Below the pieces are notes generated by a model that did no database searches, was not told the origin of the DNA, and saw only the letters and a program-made list of their open reading frames with translations. A stretch of 64,000 nucleotides of DNA, from assembly GCF_001038205.1 (NCBI RefSeq), contig NZ_JWIZ01000002.1:1-64000 (forward strand). Reading direction: 5' to 3'. Positions 17,445 through 27,776 of this stretch are shown here, piece after piece. The first letter of the stretch is position 1. Each line of letters starts with the position of its first letter. The position numbers and the translations under genes were made by a program. Origin of the DNA: Muribacter muris (GTDB lineage: Bacteria > Pseudomonadota > Gammaproteobacteria > Enterobacterales > Pasteurellaceae).

Positions 17445-17900
17445 ATGATGGAAGATCTTACATTCGCTCAACAAATTCAGCAATTCGCTGCCAATCACAC
17501 AATTATGGTGGTGGCGTGGGTGGCTTTATTTGTGGCGGTCATCATCAATATCTACAAAGGTATCACCAGTAAAATCAGCATCATTGATAACACACGGGCA
17601 ACCCTGCTCATCAATAAAGAAGATGCGGTAGTGCTTGATGTCCGTTCCGATGATGAATTTAAACACGGGCATATTATTGAGAGCGTGCATCTATTGCCGA
17701 GCGATATTAAAACCAACAAGTTGCAAGCGATTGAAAAATATAGAGATCGCGCGGTTATCATTGCCGATAACAACGGTTTTAGCGCGGCAAGTTTGGCAAA
17801 TGCGTTGGCAAAACAAGGCTTTAGCAACGTCTATGCCCTCAAAGAAGGGATTGCCGGTTGGCGTGGTGCGAACCTCCCTTTAGTCAAAAAACATAAATAA
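17445..17900 (+). CDS. yibN: membrane-anchored rhodanese-like protein YibN, cysteine-free
   Basis: A 151-residue protein with one N-terminal membrane segment (about 20-38, MVVAWVALFVAVII) and a cytoplasmic rhodanese fold (about 52-148; AVVLDVRSDDEFKHGHI, VYALKEGIAGWRGANLPLV). The active-site loop reads ADNNGFSAA (107-115), and no cysteine occurs anywhere in the protein, so sulfurtransferase activity is excluded. E. coli YibN also lies next to the secB-gpsA-cysE cluster (with grxC between), and has been linked to membrane protein insertion. I start at 17445 (MMEDLTF); an earlier in-frame start adds residues absent from homologues. Confidence 0.85.
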   Translation: MMEDLTFAQQIQQFAANHTIMVVAWVALFVAVIINIYKGITSKISIIDNTRATLLINKEDAVVLDVRSDDEFKHGHIIESVHLLPSDIKTNKLQAIEKYRDRAVIIADNNGFSAASLANALAKQGFSNVYALKEGIAGWRGANLPLVKKHK

Positions 17901-17924
17901 ACTTCATTCAATCAAGGATTTATT

Positions 17925-18428
17925 ATGGCAGAAGAAAATCAAGCAGCAGCTCCAGAGGCAACCGAACAAACGCCTTTTGAACTACAAATCCAACGTATTT
18001 ACGTCAAAGACGTGTCATTTGAAGCCCCAAATTTACCGCATATTTTCCACCAAGAGTGGAAACCGCAATTAGGCTTTGAGTTAGACACGCAAACCTCGCA
18101 AATCAATGAAGAGACCTATGAAGTGGTGCTGCACATTAACGTGCAAACCACCCTTGAAGACAGCAACGATGTTGCCTTTATTTGCGAAGTGAAGCAAGCC
18201 GGTGTCTTTACAATCAAAGGCTTAGAAGGCGTACAATTAGCTCACTGCCTTGCGGCACAATGCCCGAACATTCTTTACCCTTACGCGCGTGAATTGATTG
18301 CCAGCTTAGTAAACCGTGGCACATTCCCTGCGTTAAATCTCTCACCGGTTAATTTTGATGCGCTTTTCTTGGATTATTTAGAGCGTCAGCAAGCGGAAGA
18401 AAATGCCGCTGCCCCAACGGTGAACTGA
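17925..18428 (+). CDS. secB: protein-export chaperone SecB
   Basis: Tetrameric chaperone that keeps preproteins unfolded and hands them to SecA. The 167 residues include the signature strands [34 protein letters not shown] and the C-terminal [20 protein letters not shown] segment. The start follows AAGGATTT. It lies 24 bases after yibN, then a terminator precedes gpsA. The acidic tail ([10 protein letters not shown]) is variable in the family. Identity is secure. Confidence 0.97.
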   Translation: MAEENQAAAPEATEQTPFELQIQRIYVKDVSFEAPNLPHIFHQEWKPQLGFELDTQTSQINEETYEVVLHINVQTTLEDSNDVAFICEVKQAGVFTIKGLEGVQLAHCLAAQCPNILYPYARELIASLVNRGTFPALNLSPVNFDALFLDYLERQQAEENAAAPTVN

Positions 18429-18447
18429 TTGATTTAAAACAATAAGC

Positions 18448-18476
18448 TAGGTATGCTAAGGCATACCTATTTTTTT
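18448..18476 (+). terminator. intrinsic terminator between secB and gpsA
   Basis: TAGGTATGC (18448-18456) and GCATACCTA (18461-18469) form a perfect 9-bp stem with a TAAG loop, followed by seven T. Only 15 bases separate it from the gpsA start, so gpsA-cysE must be expressed by read-through or from a promoter inside secB. Confidence 0.88.
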
Positions 18477-18491
18477 AGCTGAGAAAAGAGA

Positions 18492-19502
18492 ATGACTGCA
18501 AGCTACACTGCGCCCGTTAGCGTGCTAGGTGCCGGCTCTTACGGCACGGCTCTTGCCATTGCCCTTGCACGCAATGGGCATCCGACTTATTTGTGGGGAC
18601 ATAATCCGCAAAAAATGGCGGTTATTGCCGAAATGCGTATGAACCCGGATTTCTTACCGGATATTCCCTTTCCAAGTGCATTATCGATTGAAAGCGATTT
18701 AGCGCAAGCCTTAGCCAAGGCGAAGGATATTTTAATTGTCGTTCCCAGCCACGTTTTTGCGGAGGTTTTGACCCAAATTCAGCCGCTCCTCCGCCCCGAT
18801 CATCGCATTATGTGGGCAACCAAAGGGTTAGAACGGGATACAGGGCGGCTACTGCAAGAGGTCGCTTTGCAAATTTTAGGGCATAATCACCCGCTTGCCG
18901 TGCTGTCCGGCCCAACCTTTGCCAAAGAGTTAGCCCAAGGCTTGCCAACGGCAATTTCCCTTGCTTCAACCGATCCGCAATTTGCCGATGAAATGCAACA
19001 ACGTATTCATTGTGCCAAAGCGTTTCGGGTCTATCTCAATCCGGATATGATCGGCGTGCAATTAGGCGGTGCAATCAAAAACGTCATCGCGATTGGGGCG
19101 GGCATCTCTGACGGAATGGGCTTTGGGGCAAACGCTCGCACCGCTTTAATCACACGGGGATTGGCGGAAATCAGCCGCTTGGGCGTTTCTCTCGGTGCAA
19201 ATGCCAATACCTTTATGGGAATGGCGGGCTTGGGCGATTTAGTGCTGACCTGCACCGACAACCAATCCCGCAATCGGCGCTTCGGGCTAATGCTTGGGCA
19301 AGGCAAAAATGCACAAGAGGCAATGCAATCTATCGGGCAGGTCGTGGAAGGGTTTCACAATACCAAAGAGGCTTACTTACTCGCCCAAAAACAGGGGGTG
19401 GAAATGCCGATCGTTGAGCAAATTTACCAAATATTATTTTGCGGGAAACAAGCACACGATGTAGTTGCCACGCTACTGGGACGTGAACGAAAAGGAGAAT
19501 AA
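18492..19502 (+). CDS. gpsA: glycerol-3-phosphate dehydrogenase [NAD(P)+]
   Basis: Reduces dihydroxyacetone phosphate to sn-glycerol-3-phosphate for phospholipid synthesis. At 336 residues it has the N-terminal nucleotide-binding motif [20 protein letters not shown] (about 11-30), the catalytic region [20 protein letters not shown] and the conserved [12 protein letters not shown] and SRNRRFG segments. Only one base separates its stop from the cysE start, so the two are co-translated. A terminator directly upstream is the unusual feature. Confidence 0.97.
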   Translation: MTASYTAPVSVLGAGSYGTALAIALARNGHPTYLWGHNPQKMAVIAEMRMNPDFLPDIPFPSALSIESDLAQALAKAKDILIVVPSHVFAEVLTQIQPLLRPDHRIMWATKGLERDTGRLLQEVALQILGHNHPLAVLSGPTFAKELAQGLPTAISLASTDPQFADEMQQRIHCAKAFRVYLNPDMIGVQLGGAIKNVIAIGAGISDGMGFGANARTALITRGLAEISRLGVSLGANANTFMGMAGLGDLVLTCTDNQSRNRRFGLMLGQGKNAQEAMQSIGQVVEGFHNTKEAYLLAQKQGVEMPIVEQIYQILFCGKQAHDVVATLLGRERKGE

Positions 19503-19503
19503 A

Positions 19504-20322
19504 ATGCAAGCCGATACACTCGAACACATTTGGCAACATATCCGTACCGAAGCCGAGTCATTGGCAAAGTGCGAGCCGATGTTAGCTAGCTTTTTTCACG
19601 CGACTATTTTAAAACACCACAACCTCGGCGGTGCATTAAGTTATATTTTGGCAAACAAACTGGCAAATCCGATTATGCCCGCCATTGCGCTTAAAGAAAT
19701 TATTGAGGAAGCCTACCACGCCGATCCGAATATTATTTGCAGTGCTGCTTCGGATATTGAAGCGGTACGAACTCGTGATCCGGCGGTGGATAAATGGAGT
19801 ACACCTCTGCTCTATTTAAAAGGCTACCACGCCTTACAGAGCTATCGTGTAACCCATTATTTATGGCAGCAGGGGCGGCAAGCGCTCGCCATTTATTTAC
19901 AAAATGAGATTTCGGTCGCATTTGATGTTGATATTCACCCGGCAGCAAGGGTGGGTTGCGGTATTATGCTTGATCACGCCACCGGTATTGTCGTGGGTGA
20001 AACGGCGGTGATTGAAGATGATGTCTCGATATTACAAGGCGTTACCCTCGGCGGAACAGGTAAAGAACACGGCGATCGCCACCCGAAAATTCGAGAGGGG
20101 GTAATGATCGGCGCCGGGGCAAAAATCCTCGGAAACATTGAGATTGGACGTTACTCAAAAATCGGCGCAAACTCGGTGGTGTTACAACCGATCCCGGAAT
20201 ACGCCACCGCCGCCGGCGTACCGGCTCGGATTATCGGACAATCCCAAAGCCAAAAACCTGCCTTTGAGATGAACCAATATTTCGGTGATATGCACCAAGG
20301 GCTAAATGGTGAGGGGATTTAG
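19504..20322 (+). CDS. cysE: serine O-acetyltransferase
   Basis: Makes O-acetylserine, the first step of cysteine synthesis; feedback-inhibited by cysteine. The 272-residue protein has the N-terminal helical domain and the C-terminal hexapeptide-repeat beta-helix (DIHPAARVGCGIMLDHATG, VVGETAVIEDDVSILQGVTL, IGAGAKILGNIEIGRY). The C-terminal tail that binds cysteine synthase ends in the required isoleucine (GEGI). The ATG at 19504, preceded by AAGGAG, matches homologues; an earlier frame start inside gpsA does not. Co-transcribed with gpsA. Confidence 0.97.
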   Translation: MQADTLEHIWQHIRTEAESLAKCEPMLASFFHATILKHHNLGGALSYILANKLANPIMPAIALKEIIEEAYHADPNIICSAASDIEAVRTRDPAVDKWSTPLLYLKGYHALQSYRVTHYLWQQGRQALAIYLQNEISVAFDVDIHPAARVGCGIMLDHATGIVVGETAVIEDDVSILQGVTLGGTGKEHGDRHPKIREGVMIGAGAKILGNIEIGRYSKIGANSVVLQPIPEYATAAGVPARIIGQSQSQKPAFEMNQYFGDMHQGLNGEGI

Positions 20323-20490
20323 CCCCTCTACAAGATATTATCTTACAAGTACGCATTGATTCGGAGCAAATCTCTGATAATCGCTTGAAATGCTTATTGC
20401 TCATTGCGGGTACGGTCATCTTACAACAAGGTCGGTTTAGCAAGGTCTATCTTATTGCAAAGAACGGCAGAAAACCGACCGCTTGCTTGG

Positions 20491-21168
20491 CTATCTCACA
20501 TCAGCCAATTCCGCACGCATTTGGTCAATCACCGCTTTGTAGTCAGGTTGATCGAAAATTGCCGAGCCAGCTACAAACATATCCGCACCGGCTTTGGCAA
20601 TTTCGGCGATATTATTGATTTTTACTCCACCGTCCACTTCTAAACGGATATTATAACCGCTTGCGTCAATCCGCTTACGCACTTCGGTGAGTTTATTCAA
20701 TGTTGCCGGAATAAAGGCTTGCCCGCCAAAACCGGGATTAACCGACATTAGCAAGATGACATCGATTTTATCCATCACATAATCCAAATAGCTCAGCGGT
20801 GTTGCCGGATTAAACACTAAACCGGCTTTGCAACCGTGATCACGAATAAGCTGTAACGAACGATCGATATGTTCGCTCGCTTCAGGGTGGAAAGTGATGA
20901 TATTAGCGCCGGCTTTGGCAAAATCGGGGATAATGCGATCCACCGGTTTCACCATCAGATGTACGTCAATCGGGCATTGCACTCCATAGTCCCGTAATGC
21001 TTGGCAAATTGCCGGCCCGAAGGTCAAATTCGGCACATAGTGATTATCCATTACATCAAAATGAATTAAATCCGCCCCCGCAGCCAGTACGTTTTGCACG
21101 TCTTCGCCTAAGCGGGCTAAATCGGCGGAAAGAATGGACGGCGCAATTAAAAAAGGTTGTTTAGACAC
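20491..21168 (-). CDS. rpe: ribulose-phosphate 3-epimerase
   Basis: Interconverts ribulose-5-phosphate and xylulose-5-phosphate in the pentose phosphate pathway. A 225-residue TIM barrel with the metal and catalytic residues in [35 protein letters not shown] and LEVDGGVK. The start follows AAGGAACTCA. gph and trpS, often next to rpe in enterobacteria, are absent. The convergent gap to cysE (168 bases) holds a single uptake signal and no obvious gene. Confidence 0.97.
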   Translation of the reverse strand: MSKQPFLIAPSILSADLARLGEDVQNVLAAGADLIHFDVMDNHYVPNLTFGPAICQALRDYGVQCPIDVHLMVKPVDRIIPDFAKAGANIITFHPEASEHIDRSLQLIRDHGCKAGLVFNPATPLSYLDYVMDKIDVILLMSVNPGFGGQAFIPATLNKLTEVRKRIDASGYNIRLEVDGGVKINNIAEIAKAGADMFVAGSAIFDQPDYKAVIDQMRAELADVR

Positions 21169-21284
21169 AATGAGTTCCTTATGGCTTATTCAAATATGGA
21201 TGCTAGCCTAGCATATTTACGGTAAAAATTCGGCGATCAAGATCGCAATTTTGCAAATTTTCCGACAAAATCGACCGCTTGTCA

Positions 21285-21883
21285 TTATCGGTGGCAGCTT
21301 TCATATAGCTCGGTTAATTCACAAATCGCCTGATAAATAAACGCCACACTATCAATTGTTTCTAACGCCGATTTCTCAATATTTTTCCCAATACGGAAAA
21401 AATCCTGCGCATCTTCAAGCATTAAATCGGCTTCGCTCAATACCTTTAATGGACGAAAATTCGCATATTCACTCTCCCGCCCCCGCCATATATCAAACTC
21501 TTGATACCGTTTATGATCCATTAACTCAAGCCACTGATTATACTTTGATAATGAAATTTTAGACCGTTCTGCTCGATAGCGATGCCAGTCCAAACTGACA
21601 GATAAACGACGCCGATTTAAAATCACCGATAAAATCGCAGCCGAGTCTTGATAATAGACATACTTATAATAGGCAAAAAAATGCGCTCTTACCTGCCAAC
21701 CATTACACCATTTTTCAATATGTGGCGGCGCAAACGGCTGCCCGAGTTGTTGCGAAACCGTAAGATGCAACGCTTTCCAGATTGTCCAATGCTGTTTATA
21801 TTTTGCCTTGATCAGCGGAATATCTTCTGGGCAAACTGAAAAAAGGGCAAATTAAATAAATCACAACTACTTTCCGTCAGCAT
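21285..21883 (-). pseudogene. HI_0552-family protein, frameshifted near the N-terminus
   Basis: The long frame (from about 21842 down to 21285) encodes a soluble protein typical of the Pasteurellaceae HI_0552 family, of unknown function, with KYKQHWTIWKALHLTVSQQL and KISLSKYNQWLELMDHKRY. It has no ATG. A second frame supplies one: from ATG 21883 it reads MLTESSCDLFNLPFF, and adding one base at the T6 run (A21839-21844 on the plus strand) joins it smoothly to SVCPEDIPLIKAKYKQ. So this is one gene with a one-base deletion, or a sequencing error in a homopolymer. Translation from an internal TTG is the alternative. Confidence 0.7.
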
Positions 21884-21911
21884 AACATCATATCAACCAT
21901 AAATAACGTAA

Positions 21912-21940
21912 AAGGGCTAAGTTCTGTGAACTTAGCCCTT
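21912..21940 (-). terminator. intrinsic terminator of ompA copy 1
   Basis: A perfect 13-bp stem, AAGGGCTAAGTTC with GAACTTAGCCCTT, with loop TGT, is followed on the minus strand by TTTACGTTATTT. It lies 25 bases past the ompA stop. Confidence 0.88.
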
Positions 21941-21965
21941 CCTAATAGTTAGCTAACAAGCGCTA

Positions 21966-23117
21966 TTACATAACCACTTGTTTTGAACCTTGTACTTGTA
22001 CTTCTACACGACGATCCGGTGCTAAACACGCGATTAACGCTTTACGACCTTTCACCGCATCACAAGTGTTGCCTGTTACCGGGTTCGCTTTACCGTAACC
22101 TACCGCTGTTACTGTCTCCGGGTTTACACCTTTAGACACGATGTAGTTTGCCACGGATTCCGCACGACGTTGAGAAAGTTTTAAGTTGTACGCTTCTTTA
22201 CCGATACGGTCTGTGTAACCGTTCACTTGAATTGCCGGAGAAGCTAAACCTAAGTTAGCAATTTCTGCGTGTGCCGCATCTAATGCTTGTGCTGCCGCCG
22301 GTTTTAAGCTCGCTTTACCAAAGTCGAATAAGACGTCTGAGCTGAATGCGAAGTTTTTCGTTATCATTTGTGGCTCAGCTACCGGTGCTGCACCTTGACC
22401 GAAACGGTAAGTTAAACCTGCACTGACAGAGTGGAAATCCGGGCTATATTTGAAGTTAGTGCCTTCATAACCTGCTTTACGCGCAGCTTTGTCTAAGTTA
22501 CCTACACGGCTTAACCATTGGTATTCAACACGTGCTGCTAATTCAGGAGTAATGGCGTACTCAACACCTGCACCTAATAATAGAGAGGTTTTTAAGTTGT
22601 GTGCTTTGATACGAGAATCGTGCTCAACATTTTTCTGTACATAGTAATCATTACGTACTAATGCCGCACCAACTTTACCGTAAACATCTAAACCTTGTGC
22701 CACTTCATAGCTTGGTTTTAAGCTGATATGCGTACCGTGAGCAACGTGTTTCGCTGCACGTTTATCTTTCTCTTCACCTTCAAAAGTGGTATTACCACGC
22801 ACACGACCGAAGTAGTCATAACCTAACTCAACCGCTAGGTTATCTGCGATTTGGTAGCCGCCGAATACACCGTAGTTTACAGAATTACGGTTAATACCAA
22901 ACAACTCTGGTGCCTCACTATTTTGATATGATTGCGTAAAGCCTGAACCATAACGTGCGTCATCTGCGTATTTAGAGTTGAATTGTTTCACCCCACCGTG
23001 AACGGTTGTCCAACCCGCTTTTGCACCCGCATAGAAAGTGTTTGCTTGTGGTGCCGCTTGTGCCGCAGTTGCTAAGGCTAAACCGGATACTGCTAATGCA
23101 ATTACAGATTTTTTCAT
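21966..23117 (-). CDS. ompA: outer membrane protein OmpA/P5, copy 1
   Basis: Major outer-membrane protein: signal peptide (1-21, ending AAQA), an eight-stranded beta barrel (about 25-235) and a C-terminal peptidoglycan-binding OmpA domain (about 250-383; LFDFGKASLKPAA, NGYTDRIGKEAYNLKLSQRR). It is 383 residues. It is almost identical to the second copy at 54585-55703. The differences visible are an 11-residue longer first surface loop (containing SGFTQSYQNSEAPEL), a short change in a later loop (KNVEH against QDVRH) and scattered single residues. The gene lies downstream of rpoC on the same strand but has its own promoter. Confidence 0.95.
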   Translation of the reverse strand: MKKSVIALAVSGLALATAAQAAPQANTFYAGAKAGWTTVHGGVKQFNSKYADDARYGSGFTQSYQNSEAPELFGINRNSVNYGVFGGYQIADNLAVELGYDYFGRVRGNTTFEGEEKDKRAAKHVAHGTHISLKPSYEVAQGLDVYGKVGAALVRNDYYVQKNVEHDSRIKAHNLKTSLLLGAGVEYAITPELAARVEYQWLSRVGNLDKAARKAGYEGTNFKYSPDFHSVSAGLTYRFGQGAAPVAEPQMITKNFAFSSDVLFDFGKASLKPAAAQALDAAHAEIANLGLASPAIQVNGYTDRIGKEAYNLKLSQRRAESVANYIVSKGVNPETVTAVGYGKANPVTGNTCDAVKGRKALIACLAPDRRVEVQVQGSKQVVM

Positions 23118-23156
23118 TTTGATGATCCTCTATTAATCGTCATCGAACCAAAGGAA

Positions 23157-23231
23157 GACGTTAATCAATAACGTCGATCTTTATCTTTTTTCTCTATCCT
23201 GAGAAAAAGCGTTATAAAGGTCGCTATTATA
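23157..23231 (-). promoter_or_regulatory. ompA copy 1 promoter and leader hairpin
   Basis: The -10 is TATAAT (23231-23226, minus strand). A TTGCTA upstream is at a long 19-base spacing. The transcribed leader contains a stem GACGTTA/TAACGTC (23157-23175) about 40 bases before the start, of the kind that stabilises ompA mRNA in enterobacteria. The stabilising role is inferred. Confidence 0.5.
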
Positions 23232-23340
23232 ACCCATAAAGTATAAAAAATAGCAACCTTTTTTAGTTTTTAGGTTCTATAACCTATTATTTTTTAATCA
23301 ATTCACAGAAGCAGGGGTTTCCCTACTTCTTATGCAAAGA

Positions 23341-26300
23341 TTACTCCTCGTCCATCTCGATACCGGCATTTAACAATGCCGCAAGATTTTGTGTCGCTTC
23401 ATCAGCAATCACATTTTGCGTTTCCGCTTCAATCTCTTGTGCAGTGGCAAAAGCCGATGCAGAAGACACCACAGGTGTTTCAATCTTCATTGATTCGCCG
23501 GAAAGTCGTTTTTTCGCACGAGCTTGATGGTAGGCAAAACCTGTCCCTGCCGGAATGAGACGACCCACGATAACATTCTCTTTTAAGCCTCGCAGTTCAT
23601 CACGCTTACCGGCTACCGCCGCTTCAGTGAGTACACGGGTCGTTTCTTGGAACGATGCCGCCGAAATAAAGGATTCCGTTGCAAGAGAAGCTTTGGTAAT
23701 CCCCAGTAATTCACGTTCAAATTCCACTAACGGTTTGCCTTCTGCCGCACGCTTACGGTTAGCGATTTTAATGCGGGCAACCTCAACTTGCTCACCTTCT
23801 AAGAACTCAGAATCGTAAGCATTGGTGATAATCGCTTTACGCAACATTTGGCGGACAATCACTTCGATATGCTTATCGTTAATTTTTACCCCTTGTAAGC
23901 GGTAAACTTCTTGCACTTCGTTCACAATGTAATCGGTTACTGCGTGTACACCACGTAAACGCAGAATATCGTGTGGTGTTTCCGCACCGTCTGAGATCAC
24001 ATCGCCACGTTCCACCATTTCACCTTCAAAGACGTTAAGCTGACGCCATTTCGGGATCATCTCTTCGTAAGTTTCACCTTCTGCCGGTGTGATCAACAAG
24101 CGGCGTTTTCCTTTGGTTTCTTTACCAAACGACACAATCCCTGAAATTTCCGCCAAGATAGCCGGCTCTTTCGGTTTACGAGCTTCAAATAAATCGGCAA
24201 CCCGTGGTAAACCACCGGTAATATCTTTAGTCGCTGTTGACTCTTGCGGAATACGGGCAAGGGCCTCACCGACTGCGATTTCCACGCCGTCATTTAAGGT
24301 TACAATCGCTTTACCCGGTAAGAAATACTGTGCCGGCACATCGGTATTGTTAAGCAGAATATCGTTACCTTGCGCATCCACTAATTTTAACGCCGGACGT
24401 AAATCTTTACCTGCGGTTGCACGCTCACCCACATCTTGCACCACAATAGATGAAAGACCGGTTAATTCATCGGTTTGGCGAGTAACGGTTAAACCGTCCA
24501 CAATATCGCTGAATTTGATGAAACCGCTTACCTCTGAGATGATCGGCATTGTATGCGGATCCCAGTTTGCCACGATTTCACCGGCATTCACCTCTTCACC
24601 GTCGCCTTTTGACAGCACTGCACCGTAAGGTACTTTATAGTTCTCTTTGGTACGACCAAACGCATCTACTACGGTTAATTCGGTATTACGGGAGGTCAAG
24701 ACAATTTTGCCGTCTTTATTTGTAACAAATTTTGCATTCGTTAATTTAAGCGTACCGGTATTTTTGACTTGAATGCTGGACTCTTTAGCCGCCGCAGATG
24801 CCGCACCACCAATATGGAATGTACGCATCGTTAACTGTGTACCCGGCTCACCGATAGATTGTGCTGCAATAACCCCGACTGCTTCCCCTTGGTTGATCAA
24901 ATGACCACGGGCAAGATCACGACCGTAACATTTCGCACACACACCGAAATCGGTATCACAGGTTACAACGGAACGGACTTTGATAACATCGACAGATTCC
25001 GCATCAATCACATCACACAATTTCTCATCAATTAAGGTATTGCGTGGGATAAGTACCTCTTCCGTACCCGGTTTGAATACATCTTCTGCTGCGACACGCC
25101 CTAAGACACGATCACGCAACGGCTCTTTCACATCACCACCTTCAATAAGCGGTGTCATTACGATACCTTCGTGCGTACCACAATCGTCCTCAACAATCAC
25201 CAAATCTTGTGCCACATCTACAAGACGGCGGGTCAAGTAACCGGAGTTCGCCGTTTTTAATGCGGTATCCGCCAAACCTTTACGCGCACCGTGGGTTGAA
25301 ATAAAGTACTGAAGAACGTTCAAACCTTCACGGAAGTTTGCCGTAATCGGCGTTTCAATGATTGAGCCGTCCGGACGTGCCATCAAACCACGCATACCGG
25401 CAAGCTGACGAATCTGTGCCGCAGAACCCCGCGCCCCGGAATCCGCCATCATAAAGATACTGTTGAATGACGCTTGTTTTTCCGGCTCGCCGTGACGGTT
25501 AATCACCTCTTCGGTTGAAAGGTTTTCCATCATCGCTTTTGCAACACGCTCGTTCGCCGCCGCCCAAATATCGATCACTTTGTTATAACGTTCACCGGCA
25601 GTTACCAAACCTTGATTAAACTGCTCTTGGATTTCCGCTACTTCAGCTTCCGCCGCTTCAATAATCTCATATTTCTGCTGCGGGATAACCATATCGTCAA
25701 TACCGACCGAAGAACCGGAACGTGCCGCATAAGCAAAACCGGTATACATAATTTGGTCAGCAAAGATAACCGCCTCTTTCAAACCTAAACGGCGATAGGC
25801 TTCGTTAATCAATTTTGAAATCGCTTTTTTGCCTAGTGTTTGGTTAAACAGTTTAAACGGCATTCCTTTTGGCGAGATCATCCATAAAATAGCACGACCA
25901 ACGGTGGTATCAACCAACGCCGTTGAACCGACAAACTCGCCAGCCTCGTTTTTCTCATATTCGGTTACCCGCACTTTAACCCGTGCGTGCAATTCCGCTT
26001 GACCGGTGCGATAGGCTTTTTCCGCTTCACGCGGGTCAAGGAAGTACATTCCCTCGCCTTTGCCTTTCACCTTATCCCGTGTCATATAGTAAAGCCCCAA
26101 TACAACGTCTTGAGACGGCACGATGATTGGATCACCGTTAGCAGGCGATAACACGTTATTGGTGGACATCATCAACGCACGGGCTTCTAGCTGCGCTTCA
26201 AGGGTTAATGGCACGTGTACCGCCATTTGGTCGCCATCAAAGTCGGCGTTGAACGCCGCACACACGAGCGGGTGTAACTGAATCGCTTTACCTTCAATCA

Positions 26301-27624
26301 ATAACGGTTCAAAGGCTTGAATACCCAAACGGTGAAGGGTCGGCGCACGGTTTAGTAGAATCGGGTGTTCACGAATCACTTCCGCCAAGATATCCCATAC
26401 GATCGGATCTTCACGCTCAACCATTTTCTTCGCCGCTTTAATGGTTGAAGCGATACCACGGCTTTCTAATTTTGAATAGATGAACGGACGGAACAACTCC
26501 AACGCCATTTTTTTCGGCAAACCGCACTGGTGTAGGTGGAGGTAAGGCCCGACAGTAATCACCGAACGACCGGAGTAATCCACACGTTTACCTAATAAGT
26601 TTTGACGGAAACGACCTTGTTTACCCTTAATCATATCCGCAAGGGATTTTAACGGGCGTTTGTTTGAACCGGTAATCGCACGACCACGACGACCGTTATC
26701 TAATAACGCATCGACCGATTCTTGCAACATCCGTTTTTCGTTACGCACGATAATATCCGGTGCAACCAAATCCAATAAGCGTTTTAAACGGTTGTTACGG
26801 TTAATGACACGGCGGTATAAATCGTTTAAGTCAGAAGTCGCAAAACGACCGCCATCAAGCGGCACTAACGGGCGTAAATCCGGTGGTAATACCGGTAATA
26901 CGGTCATTACCATCCATTCCGGTTTGTTGCCGGATTGAAGGAAAGCCTCTAATAATTTCAAACGTTTCGTGATTTTTTTGCGTTTAGTTTCAGAGTTAGT
27001 TTCTTGTAATTCTTCACGCAACAGTTCACATTGGTGCTCAAGTTGTAAATCTTTCAACAGGGCTTGGATACCTTCCGCCCCCATTTTCGCTTCAAACTCA
27101 TCGCCCCAGCGCTCTTCCGCTTCCCAATACTGTTCTTCCGTTAATAACTGATTTTTCTCAAGATCGGTCATTCCCGGCTCAATCACCACGTAAGATTCAA
27201 AATACAGCACACGTTCAATATCACGTAATGGCATATCTAAAATCAAGCCGATACGGGACGGCAGTGATTTTAAGAACCAAATATGCGCAACCGGGCAAGC
27301 AAGCTCAATATGCCCCATACGATCACGGCGTACTTTGGTTTGGGTAACTTCAACACCGCATTTTTCACAGATCACGCCACGGTGTTTTAAGCGTTTATAT
27401 TTACCGCATAGACATTCATAATCTTTCACCGGTCCGAAAATTCTGGCGCAGAATAACCCATCACGCTCCGGCTTGAAGGTGCGGTAGTTAATCGTTTCCG
27501 GCTTTTTCACTTCGCCAAATGACCACGAGCGGATTTTATCCGGTGATGCTAAGCCGATTTTAATCACATCAAAATCATCGTTTGATTTAGATTGTGCTTT
27601 TAAAAACTTTACTAAGTCTTTCAC
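23341..27624 (-). CDS. rpoC: RNA polymerase beta' subunit
   Basis: Catalytic subunit of RNA polymerase, 1427 residues. Zinc-ribbon cysteines are at 71, 73, 86 and 89 ([16 protein letters not shown]). The active-site [12 protein letters not shown] lies near residue 460. The second zinc site ([20 protein letters not shown]) and the following [18 protein letters not shown] come later. Length and order equal E. coli RpoC. It is the last gene of rplJ-rplL-rpoB-rpoC, 152 bases after rpoB. A weak hairpin without a T tract (23308-23329) follows the stop, so the operon terminator is unclear. Confidence 0.99.
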   Translation of the reverse strand: MKDLVKFLKAQSKSNDDFDVIKIGLASPDKIRSWSFGEVKKPETINYRTFKPERDGLFCARIFGPVKDYECLCGKYKRLKHRGVICEKCGVEVTQTKVRRDRMGHIELACPVAHIWFLKSLPSRIGLILDMPLRDIERVLYFESYVVIEPGMTDLEKNQLLTEEQYWEAEERWGDEFEAKMGAEGIQALLKDLQLEHQCELLREELQETNSETKRKKITKRLKLLEAFLQSGNKPEWMVMTVLPVLPPDLRPLVPLDGGRFATSDLNDLYRRVINRNNRLKRLLDLVAPDIIVRNEKRMLQESVDALLDNGRRGRAITGSNKRPLKSLADMIKGKQGRFRQNLLGKRVDYSGRSVITVGPYLHLHQCGLPKKMALELFRPFIYSKLESRGIASTIKAAKKMVEREDPIVWDILAEVIREHPILLNRAPTLHRLGIQAFEPLLIEGKAIQLHPLVCAAFNADFDGDQMAVHVPLTLEAQLEARALMMSTNNVLSPANGDPIIVPSQDVVLGLYYMTRDKVKGKGEGMYFLDPREAEKAYRTGQAELHARVKVRVTEYEKNEAGEFVGSTALVDTTVGRAILWMISPKGMPFKLFNQTLGKKAISKLINEAYRRLGLKEAVIFADQIMYTGFAYAARSGSSVGIDDMVIPQQKYEIIEAAEAEVAEIQEQFNQGLVTAGERYNKVIDIWAAANERVAKAMMENLSTEEVINRHGEPEKQASFNSIFMMADSGARGSAAQIRQLAGMRGLMARPDGSIIETPITANFREGLNVLQYFISTHGARKGLADTALKTANSGYLTRRLVDVAQDLVIVEDDCGTHEGIVMTPLIEGGDVKEPLRDRVLGRVAAEDVFKPGTEEVLIPRNTLIDEKLCDVIDAESVDVIKVRSVVTCDTDFGVCAKCYGRDLARGHLINQGEAVGVIAAQSIGEPGTQLTMRTFHIGGAASAAAKESSIQVKNTGTLKLTNAKFVTNKDGKIVLTSRNTELTVVDAFGRTKENYKVPYGAVLSKGDGEEVNAGEIVANWDPHTMPIISEVSGFIKFSDIVDGLTVTRQTDELTGLSSIVVQDVGERATAGKDLRPALKLVDAQGNDILLNNTDVPAQYFLPGKAIVTLNDGVEIAVGEALARIPQESTATKDITGGLPRVADLFEARKPKEPAILAEISGIVSFGKETKGKRRLLITPAEGETYEEMIPKWRQLNVFEGEMVERGDVISDGAETPHDILRLRGVHAVTDYIVNEVQEVYRLQGVKINDKHIEVIVRQMLRKAIITNAYDSEFLEGEQVEVARIKIANRKRAAEGKPLVEFERELLGITKASLATESFISAASFQETTRVLTEAAVAGKRDELRGLKENVIVGRLIPAGTGFAYHQARAKKRLSGESMKIETPVVSSASAFATAQEIEAETQNVIADEATQNLAALLNAGIEMDEE

Positions 27625-27695
27625 GTTTTTGCCCCTGAGTTGAGGTTGTTTTGTTTGGCAAGCAGATGCCTACCCTACGAATTTTATTGCGGATA

Positions 27696-27741
27696 ACAAG
27701 CGGTCTGTTTTGCAACATTTTTTGCAAATCCGACCGCTTGC
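27696..27741. repeat. inverted pair of uptake signals between rpoB and rpoC
   Basis: ACAAGCGGTC (27696-27705) and GACCGCTTGC (27732-27741) are opposed, with TTTTGCAA and TTTTTTGCAAA in the loop region. They sit inside an essential operon, so the stem, if formed, cannot terminate efficiently. Confidence 0.75.
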
Positions 27742-27776
27742 GAGATTCCCCTGCATTAACAGGGATAAGCAAGGAA

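Noticed and set aside
21839-21844. Phase-variable homopolymer in the HI_0552-family gene
   Set aside because: Six bases is too short for efficient slipped-strand switching; a simple indel or sequencing error is more likely.
23308-23329. rpoC terminator
   Set aside because: A GAAGTAGGG/CCCTGCTTC hairpin is present but no T tract follows on the minus strand, so it is not called as an intrinsic terminator.
24089-24628. 179-codon open frame opposite rpoC
   Set aside because: Antisense shadow of a strongly codon-biased gene; no ribosome binding site.
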